Shown piece by piece: positions 26,538 to 33,870 of a stretch of DNA of 64,000 nucleotides. The translations under genes and the position numbers were made by a program. The first letter of the stretch is position 1; each line of letters begins with the position of its first letter. This stretch comes from Pedobacter sp. Leaf194 (GTDB taxonomy: Bacteria; Bacteroidota; Bacteroidia; Sphingobacteriales; Sphingobacteriaceae), in NCBI RefSeq assembly GCF_001423945.1, contig NZ_LMPU01000001.1:1113971-1177970 (forward strand), read 5' to 3'. The notes under the pieces were generated by a model. It made no database searches, had not been told where the DNA came from, and saw only the letters and a program-made list of their open reading frames with translations.

Positions 26538-27405
26538 TATAATATTAATCGACGATGATAAGGATTTTACAACATCATTCGTCAATGAGGCCGCTGCACT
26601 GACTATAGGTGTTTCACCACAATCAAGCCTCGAAGGACTTAAACGCATTCTTCCTGCATTTGCCCATAAATATGCAGCTGTAGTTTTGGACATTAAATGT
26701 CTTTTGACCGATTCTCAAACTAAAGAGAGTGCAGACTTCATAGGCGCTGCCCTACATTATATTGATACTAACGTGCCGGGCTTTCCGAGGTTTATTCTCA
26801 CTGGAGACGAGACAGAATTTGAAGGTTTGAAAAAATATTACCCTAAAGAAAAGATGTTTCTTAAAAAACCGGATGATCAAAAGGAACTTTTCATAGAATT
26901 GCAATCCTGTATTAAAGATGCAGAACCCCTTCGATTGAAAAGAGAAAACCCAGCAGTATTTGAGGCATTTGACCAGAACAAATTAGATGTTGCAAAAGAA
27001 ACCATCTTAGTCAGCGTCTTGATAAATTATAATGAATCAAATCCAGCAAAATTTAAAGGCATTTTGGCTGATGTTCGTGAATTGCATGAAGAAGTATATA
27101 GGGCAATAAATAAGAGAAATAAAGCAGTAGTGCGCGACAGCGATATCAAAGCTAATAACTCACCGAGTTTCACGGGTAGCTTCCACAAGCATTTGGAAGG
27201 AAACCCTAATCCTGCCGATTTCTATAAGCCTACTACGCCACCGTACCAGGATAGCACGATAGCTGGGGCAACCAAATTAATCCACCATGCTTGTAGTGAA
27301 TATGTTCATGGTACTTCGAAAACTGGCTACCAAATAACGCCATATGCTATTAAGGCACTTGTCAATTCATTGCTTGAGGTAATAATCTGGTCTAAGCAGT
27401 ATTAA
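26530..27405 (+). CDS. Receiver-domain response regulator with unknown output domain
   Basis: The ATG at 26530 overlaps the end of the methylase-kinase gene by 8 bp, giving a 291-aa protein; an upstream start at 26503 is less likely. The receiver domain has the acidic triad IILIDDDKDF at residues 4-13, the phosphoacceptor Asp in AVVLDIK near 53, the Thr in FILTGDE near 95, and the Lys in FLKKPDD near 120. Residues from about 145 to the end form a helical region without a recognisable DNA-binding motif; a LIHHACSEYVHG stretch lies near 258. The genetic coupling implies that it is the phosphotransfer partner of the upstream kinase. What its second domain does is unknown; an effector function is a guess. 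Confidence 0.75.
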   Translation: MNNIILIDDDKDFTTSFVNEAAALTIGVSPQSSLEGLKRILPAFAHKYAAVVLDIKCLLTDSQTKESADFIGAALHYIDTNVPGFPRFILTGDETEFEGLKKYYPKEKMFLKKPDDQKELFIELQSCIKDAEPLRLKRENPAVFEAFDQNKLDVAKETILVSVLINYNESNPAKFKGILADVRELHEEVYRAINKRNKAVVRDSDIKANNSPSFTGSFHKHLEGNPNPADFYKPTTPPYQDSTIAGATKLIHHACSEYVHGTSKTGYQITPYAIKALVNSLLEVIIWSKQY

Positions 27406-27521
27406 TTACTGCGATATTCTTTTCCTGACTACCTCACACGATGGTAGCGGTAGTATCATGTATTACTGTCGTCAATATTACCATAATATCCAGATGGCTA
27501 CGCACGTAGGATAATGCGGTT

Positions 27522-27850
27522 TAAAATGTTGAGGATGACCATTTCATGCGATGTATTGCAGCTATGGAAATCGCACGACTGGTTAAGTTGACCCATAACA
27601 AGAAGTATTTTGCAATAGGCATTCTTGGGTACTATGGCAGTGGCAAAACTTGATTCTTAAAGCTAATACAGGGTAAATTGAGAGATAATTATGTAATGAA
27701 GATTGCTTTTGATCCTTGGAGTGCAGGTAGTCCGCAAACCATACGGCATGAGTTTTTCGATTTGTTAGCCAGCAAGGTTGCGGGAGTTGATTTGAGCGTG
27801 TCATCGCTGATTTATAGTTATAAACAAACGATTTGTACCAAATCTTAGCA
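27522..27850 (+). pseudogene. KAP-type P-loop NTPase, N-terminal remnant
   Basis: A plus-strand frame reads NVEDDHFMRC, then MEIARLVKLTHNKK, then FAIGILGYYGSGKT, which is a Walker A in the form used by KAP family NTPases. The next codon is TGA where a Ser or Thr codon is expected. The same frame then continues with FLKLIQGKL, VMKIAFDPWSAGSPQ and EFFDLLASKVAGVDLS, which also fit the KAP pattern (a ...F.PW strand after the P-loop). It stops at about 27848. The rest of the gene is gone. KAP NTPases occur in several phage-defence contexts, so this may be a decayed defence gene. Confidence 0.65.
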
Positions 27851-28717
27851 ACGAGGACATAAAAGATAGGATATTAACTCAGTATAAGAAAGAAAGCTAG
27901 TTATATCAGTTCGTTATTATGGGGATTTTTGAAATAAATGTTTTGGAAATGCTTTGAATGATCAGTTTTCGAGACCATTAATCTAATCTTTTAAGCTAGA
28001 TTTTGTTCTTTAGTAGAAACTCTGGCATATCTAATCTTCATAATTGTATCAATAGAACCTTTACTGATATCTATAATAAATTTTGTTTAATGATACAAGT
28101 TTCTGAGACGCTACCCGTTTTGGGTCCTGAATAGTTTTAAAGATATAATAAAATCTCATAATACCACCGTTTTAAACTATAAACATATATCAAACAAACT
28201 TAAACGCATCTTCATTATGTAGATCACGTCACTTGAAGAAATACTTTAACCACTCGGGTGTTTTGCAAGATGTATTTTTGTATACACAAAAAAATCTTGC
28301 GCCCTTGAGGTCGGGTATTTCCTCGGAACTCGGAAATACTTAAAACAATAATAAATCATCCAAAATTCTGCAATATCTAATTGGTAATGTATTCTAAAAA
28401 ATAATAATCTAGGGTATCCTAAAGGGAGGAAGTGTTTTAACTATCATCAAGATTGGAAAGAATTTATAGAATGCTTTTACAATGGCCAGTGCTCATCTGT
28501 GGCTTGTGGACCCCACCATAGCGTAATGCTAATTTGCTTCTACCGATAAATTTTTTATTTCAAAAAAATATCCGAATCACTATTGTGAAAGAAAAGGTAT
28601 AAATCCAAATTGCATTATTCCAAAGCAGTAAACATGGCAAAAAAAAACACATGATCCCGAACGTAATATACAAATGTTCATTTGACGTGTAATTAATTTT
28701 AGGTTTATCCACAGCTT
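27851..28717. other. AT-rich gene-free stretch before the second recombinase
   Basis: About 870 bp without a plausible gene on either strand. It contains the hairpin at 28265-28300 and short decayed frames that I cannot assign. It probably holds the promoter of the small ORF and recombinase pair. Confidence 0.4.
28265..28300. repeat. Imperfect inverted repeat (hairpin)
   Basis: GCAAGAT pairs with ATCTTGC at the outside, and TTTTTGT with ACAAAAA at the inside, with a small GTA bulge and a 4-base loop. There is no T-run directly after it on either strand, so it is either a weak terminator or a protein-binding site in the integrase-proximal non-coding region. Confidence 0.4.
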
Positions 28718-28873
28718 ATGAGACATCTTCCGATAGACCGAATGACCCCTGAGAAATTAATGGAAATGTTAAAGAAAAAAGGAGTAAAAATGTCTATAAA
28801 TCAAGCGAAGGAAATCTTGGATTTGCTATATATTTTAGCTATTTTGGAAGTAGAGCAAGTTTTAAAAAGATGA
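28718..28873 (+). CDS. Small protein translationally coupled to the serine recombinase
   Basis: A 51-aa frame from ATG at 28718 (or 43 aa from ATG at 28742) ends with TGA at 28871-28873, overlapping the recombinase start in an ATGA junction. The sequence around LMEMLKKKGVKMSINQAKEI and LDLLYILA has the same pattern as the small ORF after the first recombinase (VLAKQEIHVDEKEA ... LNLMYIVA). A conserved partner of the integrase, such as a directionality or expression factor, is possible but unproven. Confidence 0.6.
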   Translation: MRHLPIDRMTPEKLMEMLKKKGVKMSINQAKEILDLLYILAILEVEQVLKR

Positions 28874-30423
28874 TTACAGCAGATTTATATATAAGAGTAA
28901 GTACTGATGAACAGGCTGATAAGGGATATTCCCAGCGCAACCAAGAAGAGGTTTTACAGAAATATTGTTTCGCCAGAGATATCAAAGTGAGGAAAGTTGT
29001 TTTTGAGGATCATTCCGCCAAAAGCTTTATACGCCCTGCCTGGCAAAAATTATTGGCTGATCTAAAAAAGAAAAGAGGACAAACGGATTTGGTACTTTTC
29101 ACCAAGTGGGACAGATTCAGTAGAAATGCGGGGGATGCCTATCAGATGATAAAAATTTTGGGTGATCTCGGTATAGAGCCTCAGGCCATTGAACAGCCTC
29201 TTGATATCTCAATTCCTGAAAACAAAATGATGCTGGCTTTCTATCTCGCAGCTCCCGAGGTCGAGAATGATAGAAGAGCACTCAATACTTTTCATGGAAT
29301 GAGAAGAGCAAGAAAAGAAGGGCGATGGATGGGGCCTGCTTCCATAGGTTATACTAACAAGGTAACCGAAGACGGGCGAAAGTATATTTGTCCTGTAGAG
29401 CCACAAGCGTCAATAATGAAGTGGGTATATGACGAATTATCTACGGGTAAGTGGTTCATTGATCAGATCTGGAAGGCAGCATCGGATAAAGGGCTGAAGA
29501 CAGGTAGAAAAAATTTTTGGCAGATAATTAGAAATCCTATTTACTGCGGTAGGATACCCATTGCGAAATATAAGGACGAGGAAGCCCATACAGTTATAGG
29601 GCAACATAAAGCGATAGTTTCGGAAAGCATCTTTTATAAAGCTATGGATGTTTTGAACGGCAGAAACAAACCAAAAAAGACTACTATATCTTCTCCTGAT
29701 GCGCTTCCCTTGCGTGGCTTTCTGATATGTCCAAAGTGCGGCTACATGCTCTCAGGTAGTGCTTCAAAAGGTTACAGCAAGCACTATCACTATTACCATT
29801 GCTTTTCTAAATGTGGGGTGAGATATAATGCGGACAAAGTCAATAAGCTTTTCGTGGAGGAGTTAAAAAAATACACTATAGATCCACTGTTGCATGAGGC
29901 CTATGTTATGATTTTGAAGCAGGTTTATCAAGCTTTTGCAAGTGAAGATAATAATGAATTATCAAATGTAAAAAAACGGTTGGAGGAGTTTAATTATAGA
30001 ATTTCGAAGGCTAGGGACAAGATGCTCAACGATGTAATTCTTGATTTTGAGTACAGGAAAATAAAATCAGACTGTGAAAGAAATATCCTTGTTCTTGAAA
30101 ATAGACTCATCGATTTATCCAGGGGAAAAGAGAATATTGGTGAACTAATCGGAAAAGCGACTGGGTTGCTCAAAAACCTACATGAAACATATATAGAGGC
30201 AGATTCTGAAGGAAAAAGGCGATTAATTAGTTCGATCTATCCCCAAAAACTCACTTTTGACGGAACACAACATCGAACTGTTCGAATGAATGAGGCTGTC
30301 CGCGTTCTAGGTACTTTAAAGGCAGTTTTTGAGGGCAAAAAAAAGGGGCAAACCAAACAAAAATTTGATTTGCCCACTATGGTAGCGGGGAGCAGGATCG
30401 AACTGCCGACCTCAGGGTTATGA
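28870..30423 (+). CDS. Large serine recombinase ending inside tRNA-Met
   Basis: This is the second large serine integrase of the island. The catalytic domain has LYIRVSTDEQADKGYS with the nucleophilic Ser, then FTKWDRFSRNAG and RRALNTFHGMRRARK. The recombinase domain has ASIGYTN and WQIIRNPIYCG; the zinc ribbon has CPKCGYMLSGS and CFSKCG; and a long coiled coil follows. It is clearly related to the protein at 2106-3485 but diverged. The last ~25 residues (from about DLPTMVAGSRIELP) are encoded by the reverse strand of the tRNA-Met terminator and tRNA gene, so the native C terminus ends before this point or has been extended by integration. It is the likely integrase of the element next to that tRNA. 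Confidence 0.88.
   Translation: MITADLYIRVSTDEQADKGYSQRNQEEVLQKYCFARDIKVRKVVFEDHSAKSFIRPAWQKLLADLKKKRGQTDLVLFTKWDRFSRNAGDAYQMIKILGDLGIEPQAIEQPLDISIPENKMMLAFYLAAPEVENDRRALNTFHGMRRARKEGRWMGPASIGYTNKVTEDGRKYICPVEPQASIMKWVYDELSTGKWFIDQIWKAASDKGLKTGRKNFWQIIRNPIYCGRIPIAKYKDEEAHTVIGQHKAIVSESIFYKAMDVLNGRNKPKKTTISSPDALPLRGFLICPKCGYMLSGSASKGYSKHYHYYHCFSKCGVRYNADKVNKLFVEELKKYTIDPLLHEAYVMILKQVYQAFASEDNNELSNVKKRLEEFNYRISKARDKMLNDVILDFEYRKIKSDCERNILVLENRLIDLSRGKENIGELIGKATGLLKNLHETYIEADSEGKRRLISSIYPQKLTFDGTQHRTVRMNEAVRVLGTLKAVFEGKKKGQTKQKFDLPTMVAGSRIELPTSGL
30337..30375 (-). terminator. Terminator of tRNA-Met
   Basis: On the minus strand GGGCAAA pairs with TTTGCCC around a 16-base loop and is followed by a run of eight T. 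It starts 4 bp after the tRNA 3' end. On the plus strand the same bases are read through as codons of the recombinase. Confidence 0.65.
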
Positions 30424-30456
30424 ATCCTGCGCTCTAACCATCTGAGCTACCCCGCC
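30380..30456 (-). tRNA. tRNA-Met (anticodon CAT)
   Basis: On the minus strand the 77-nt gene starts GGCGGGGTAGCTCAG, has the anticodon loop around TTCATAA (anticodon CAT), a T-loop GTTCGATC, and a 3' acceptor CCCCGCTA followed by an encoded CCA. Position 1 pairs with position 72 as G-U, unlike initiator tRNA, so this is elongator Met (or, less likely, the lysidine-modified Ile isoacceptor). Its 3' end lies under the 3' end of the recombinase gene, marking a probable integration site. Confidence 0.95.
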
Positions 30457-30593
30457 GGGTTCAAATATTTATGTTATATTACAAATATTTGCTTGGTTAT
30501 TTTTTGGAGTTGCAAATATAGAATAAATTACCTTTCTTTAGAAAAATAAAATAAAAAAAGTAGTCCGGAATTTTATTCTGGTAATGAATTAAC

Positions 30594-30974
30594 ATGGCAG
30601 ATAAGAAAAAATTCACACTTGAGTACGAAGTTAAATCGTCACCACGAATACTGTATAGTTTTATAAGTGAGCCAAATGGCTTATCGCAATGGTTTGCCGA
30701 TGATGTTAATTTTCGCGATCAGGTTTATACTTTTACCTGGGATGATGAAACACAAAAAGCAAAGCTTGTTTCTATAAAAGAGAATAAGCTTGTTAAATTT
30801 AAATGGCTTGATGATGAGCCTCAGTGCTATTTCGAAATGGAAATTGTTCAGGATGAACTAACGAATGATGTTGCACTTTCCATAACCGATTTCTCGACGG
30901 ATGAATTGCTTGCAGAAAAAAAATTAATCTGGGATAACCAGATTGATTATCTGATAAGCGTTTTAGGTGCATAA
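30594..30974 (+). CDS. START-like (SRPBCC fold) protein
   Basis: This 126-aa protein matches the Bacteroidota START-like family: KKFTLEYEVKSSPRILYSFI at the N terminus, SEPNGLSQWFADDVN, then FTWDDETQKAKLV and a C-terminal FSTDELLAEKKLIWDNQI helix. The helix-grip fold usually binds a hydrophobic ligand; no ligand is known for this family. The LptF/G permease gene follows 29 bp after the stop, so it may be co-transcribed with envelope functions. It is the first backbone gene to the right of the island. Confidence 0.8.
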   Translation: MADKKKFTLEYEVKSSPRILYSFISEPNGLSQWFADDVNFRDQVYTFTWDDETQKAKLVSIKENKLVKFKWLDDEPQCYFEMEIVQDELTNDVALSITDFSTDELLAEKKLIWDNQIDYLISVLGA

Positions 30975-31003
30975 TATTTCTCTCCTTTGTTTACCTTTGT
31001 AAG

Positions 31004-32428
31004 GTGAAAAAGATACATCTTTTAGTAATTAAAACATTTATAAGGCCATTTATTGCCACTTTCTTTGTGGTCATGTTTATCCTTTTGATGTTTTTTCTCT
31101 TTAAATATGTAGATGATTTAATAGGAAAAGGTTTTGAATGGTATACCATTCTCGAATTAATGTACTATCAATCGATGGTTCAAATTTCTATGGCGCTTCC
31201 GCTTTCCGTATTACTTTCCTCAATCATGACTTTTGGCACGCTGGGCGAAAACTATGAACTTGTTGCCATAAAATCAGCTGGTATATCACTCCAAAAAGCA
31301 ATGCAGCCATTGGTTGTGCTCATTCTCTTCCTTACGGTAAGTTCTTTCGTTTTCTCTAATTACATTTTACCAAAAGCAAACCTCAAGTTTTATTCCTTAA
31401 TGTACGATGTGCGGAATAAGAAGCTCGCATTCCTGATTAAGCCGGGCGTTTTTAATAACAGTATTCCCGATTATTCTATTCGTGTGGATAGTAAAAACGA
31501 GGACGGGAAAATGTTCGGAATCATGATTTACGATCATAAAGGAACAAATGGCATCCCAAAGGTGATTTTAGCCAAAGAGGGCGAAATGACCAAATCCAGT
31601 GATGGTAAGTTTTTAATTTTTAACCTGAAAGATGGTGTAACGTACGAAGAACAGCCGAGTAGCAGTGGCATTTATAATCCCCGGCAAATCATGTACCGGA
31701 GCAGGTTTAAAGAAACGAAACCGAAATTCAGCATGGAATCATTCGATATGCAAAAAACGGATCAGGGTGCTTTCGGTAATAGTACGGTAATGCTTAACCT
31801 TAAGGGCATCGTTAGAAAAAGAGATTCCCTTTCAAAACAGATGGATACTTTGTATCGGAATACTGGCCGAAGTTTGGGTAATAATTTTAAGCAAAGCAAC
31901 ACCACATTGGGTTATACCAAACTGAAGGTTTCGCCGAAAAAAATCGATGATAATATTTTAAAGAGTATTCCTAATGGTTCAAGGTTGCTAAGCGTTCAAA
32001 ATGCTGCCAACACGATTTCGGTAATTACCCAAAGTTTAGCCAATAGTGTTCCGCGACAGGAAGATTTAAAAGGTGAAATTATCTTCACCAGTGTAGAATA
32101 CCAACGCAAATTCACCCTTGCGGCATCGTGTGTACTGCTATTTTTCATAGGTGCACCGCTGGGTGCCATCATCAGAAAAGGAGGCATGGGTTTGCCGGTT
32201 GTAATAGCCATTTCGTTTTTCCTGGTTTACCATATTGTTACTACCGTAGCCGAAAAATCAGCCCGCGAAGGCTCAATTAATCCAGTGTTCGGGATGTGGA
32301 TAGCATTTATAATTCTGACGCCTTTAGCGGTGTTTTTAACCTATAAAGCTACGGCCGATTCTGCTTTGTTTGATGTTAACCAGTATAAGCAGTTTTTTAT
32401 CAAGCTTTTTAAAATTAAGCAGCAATAA
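31004..32428 (+). CDS. LptF/LptG family permease
   Basis: This 474-aa inner-membrane protein of the YjgP/YjgQ family forms the channel part of the lipopolysaccharide exporter with LptB. It starts with GTG at 31004. The N terminus carries FIRPFIATFFVVMFILLMFF, then LPLSVLLSSIMTFGTLGENYEL with the conserved EL motif. A periplasmic beta-jellyroll (about 140-370) and three C-terminal membrane helices (SCVLLFFIGAPLGAIIRKGG, VVIAISFFLVYHIV, WIAFIILTPLAVFLTY) follow. Only one permease is present here, so whether it acts as LptF or LptG cannot be told. A TACCTTTG -7-like element at 30992-30999 sits just before the start. Confidence 0.85.
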   Translation: MKKIHLLVIKTFIRPFIATFFVVMFILLMFFLFKYVDDLIGKGFEWYTILELMYYQSMVQISMALPLSVLLSSIMTFGTLGENYELVAIKSAGISLQKAMQPLVVLILFLTVSSFVFSNYILPKANLKFYSLMYDVRNKKLAFLIKPGVFNNSIPDYSIRVDSKNEDGKMFGIMIYDHKGTNGIPKVILAKEGEMTKSSDGKFLIFNLKDGVTYEEQPSSSGIYNPRQIMYRSRFKETKPKFSMESFDMQKTDQGAFGNSTVMLNLKGIVRKRDSLSKQMDTLYRNTGRSLGNNFKQSNTTLGYTKLKVSPKKIDDNILKSIPNGSRLLSVQNAANTISVITQSLANSVPRQEDLKGEIIFTSVEYQRKFTLAASCVLLFFIGAPLGAIIRKGGMGLPVVIAISFFLVYHIVTTVAEKSAREGSINPVFGMWIAFIILTPLAVFLTYKATADSALFDVNQYKQFFIKLFKIKQQ

Positions 32429-32568
32429 GGAGGCGCTTTTCCTTTACTTCCAGATGATATATTCTTAAAAAATTTGCTTAAGAAGATTGTACCTTTGTAC
32501 TCATTAATAGCGAGTTTCCCGTTAATTATTTTTTAATTTTCAGCTGTTAATCTATTCTAATAACAGAA

Positions 32569-33780
32569 ATGCAAACAAAACTAAATAGCATACAAGAGGC
32601 CATTGAAGACATCAAAGCCGGAAAAGTTATAATCGTTGTAGACGACGAAGACAGAGAAAATGAAGGCGACTTCTTAACGGCCGCTGAAAATGCAACGCCC
32701 GAAGTAATCAACTTTATGGCAACTTATGGGCGGGGTTTAATCTGTGCGCCATTAACGGAAGAACGTTGCGATGAGCTAAACCTGAATTTAATGGTTGGCA
32801 AAAACACGGCTGCTTACGAAACTAATTTTACTGTTTCAGTTGATTTGGTTGGACACGGTTGCACAACCGGTATTTCTGCAAGCGATCGTTCCAAAACCAT
32901 GTTGGCTTTAGTAAATCCTGATACCAATCCTGATGAACTTGGTCGCCCAGGCCATATTTTCCCGTTAAGGGCTAAAGCTGGTGGCGTTATCCGCCGTGCC
33001 GGCCATACCGAGGCAGCGGTAGATTTGGCAAGGTTGGCTGGTATGAGGCCTGCAGGCGTGTTAGTAGAGATTTTAAAGGAAGATGGTGAAATGGCCCGTT
33101 TACCCGATCTATTTAAGATTGCAGAGCAACACCAGCTCAAAATTATTTCTATTGAAGATTTAATTGCCTACCGGTTGGGCATCGATAGCCTGGTTAAACA
33201 GGAGGTTACTATAGATTTACCAACAGCCTGGGGCGATTTTAAAATGACTGCCTATACGCAGCTTGATAACAATGCCACCCACCTTGCAATATCAAAAGGG
33301 GAGTGGAAAGAAGGCGAACCAATTCTTGCCCGGGTGCACAGCTCATGTGTAACCGGCGATATTTTCGGCTCATGCAGATGCGACTGTGGTCCACAGCTAC
33401 ACAAGGCTTTGGAAATGATACAGAAAGAGGGCAAGGGAGTTGTGGTGTATATGAATCAGGAAGGCCGTGGTATCGGACTTATTAATAAGTTGCGATCCTA
33501 TAACCTCCAAGATGCAGGTTTTGATACGGTGGAAGCTAACATAAAGCTTGGCTTCAAAGGTGATGAACGGGATTACGGTGTGGGTGCACAGATTCTCAGA
33601 TCGCAAGGCGTAACTAAGATGCGCCTGATGAGCAATAATCCTACTAAACGTGCCGGCTTAATTGGTTACGGTTTAGAAATCGTAGAAAACATTCCGATAG
33701 AAATTGAAAGTAATGTACATAATGAACGTTATCTTAAAACCAAAAGAGATAAAATGGGTCACTCCATTATGAAAGGTTAA
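32569..33780 (+). CDS. ribBA: Bifunctional DHBP synthase / GTP cyclohydrolase II
   Basis: This 403-aa fusion carries out two entry steps of riboflavin synthesis. The N-terminal RibB domain (1-205) converts ribulose 5-phosphate into 3,4-dihydroxy-2-butanone 4-phosphate; it has [13 protein letters not shown] near 27-39, SDRSKTM, and [11 protein letters not shown]. The C-terminal RibA domain opens GTP; it has [20 protein letters not shown] with the three zinc cysteines, [11 protein letters not shown], and [11 protein letters not shown]. Both active sites look complete. A TACCTTTG element at 32490-32497 could be its -7 box, though no well-spaced -33 TTG is visible. It faces tamB across a shared hairpin. 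Confidence 0.95.
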   Translation: MQTKLNSIQEAIEDIKAGKVIIVVDDEDRENEGDFLTAAENATPEVINFMATYGRGLICAPLTEERCDELNLNLMVGKNTAAYETNFTVSVDLVGHGCTTGISASDRSKTMLALVNPDTNPDELGRPGHIFPLRAKAGGVIRRAGHTEAAVDLARLAGMRPAGVLVEILKEDGEMARLPDLFKIAEQHQLKIISIEDLIAYRLGIDSLVKQEVTIDLPTAWGDFKMTAYTQLDNNATHLAISKGEWKEGEPILARVHSSCVTGDIFGSCRCDCGPQLHKALEMIQKEGKGVVVYMNQEGRGIGLINKLRSYNLQDAGFDTVEANIKLGFKGDERDYGVGAQILRSQGVTKMRLMSNNPTKRAGLIGYGLEIVENIPIEIESNVHNERYLKTKRDKMGHSIMKG

Positions 33781-33797
33781 TTCTTGCAATGCCACAT

Positions 33798-33835
33798 AAA
33801 AAAAGCAATCTTTCTTTCGGAAGGTTGCTTTTTTT
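33798..33835. terminator. Bidirectional terminator between ribBA and tamB
   Basis: AAAAAAGCAA-C-CTTTC-like stem around a TTTC loop: the arms AAAAAAGCAATC and GGTTGCTTTTTT pair, with A/T runs on both sides, so it works for both converging genes. Confidence 0.75.
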
Positions 33836-33870
33836 ATGATTGTAATCTCAACATTAAAACCCTTTTCTGT

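Noticed and set aside
27583..27804. Minus-strand 73-codon frame
   Set aside because: The opposite strand holds clear KAP NTPase homology including a Walker A, so this frame is a shadow.
30380..30423. The peptide MVAGSRIELPTSGL as a real protein tail
   Set aside because: It is the translation of the reverse strand of a tRNA-Met gene, so it tells about the tRNA, not about the recombinase.
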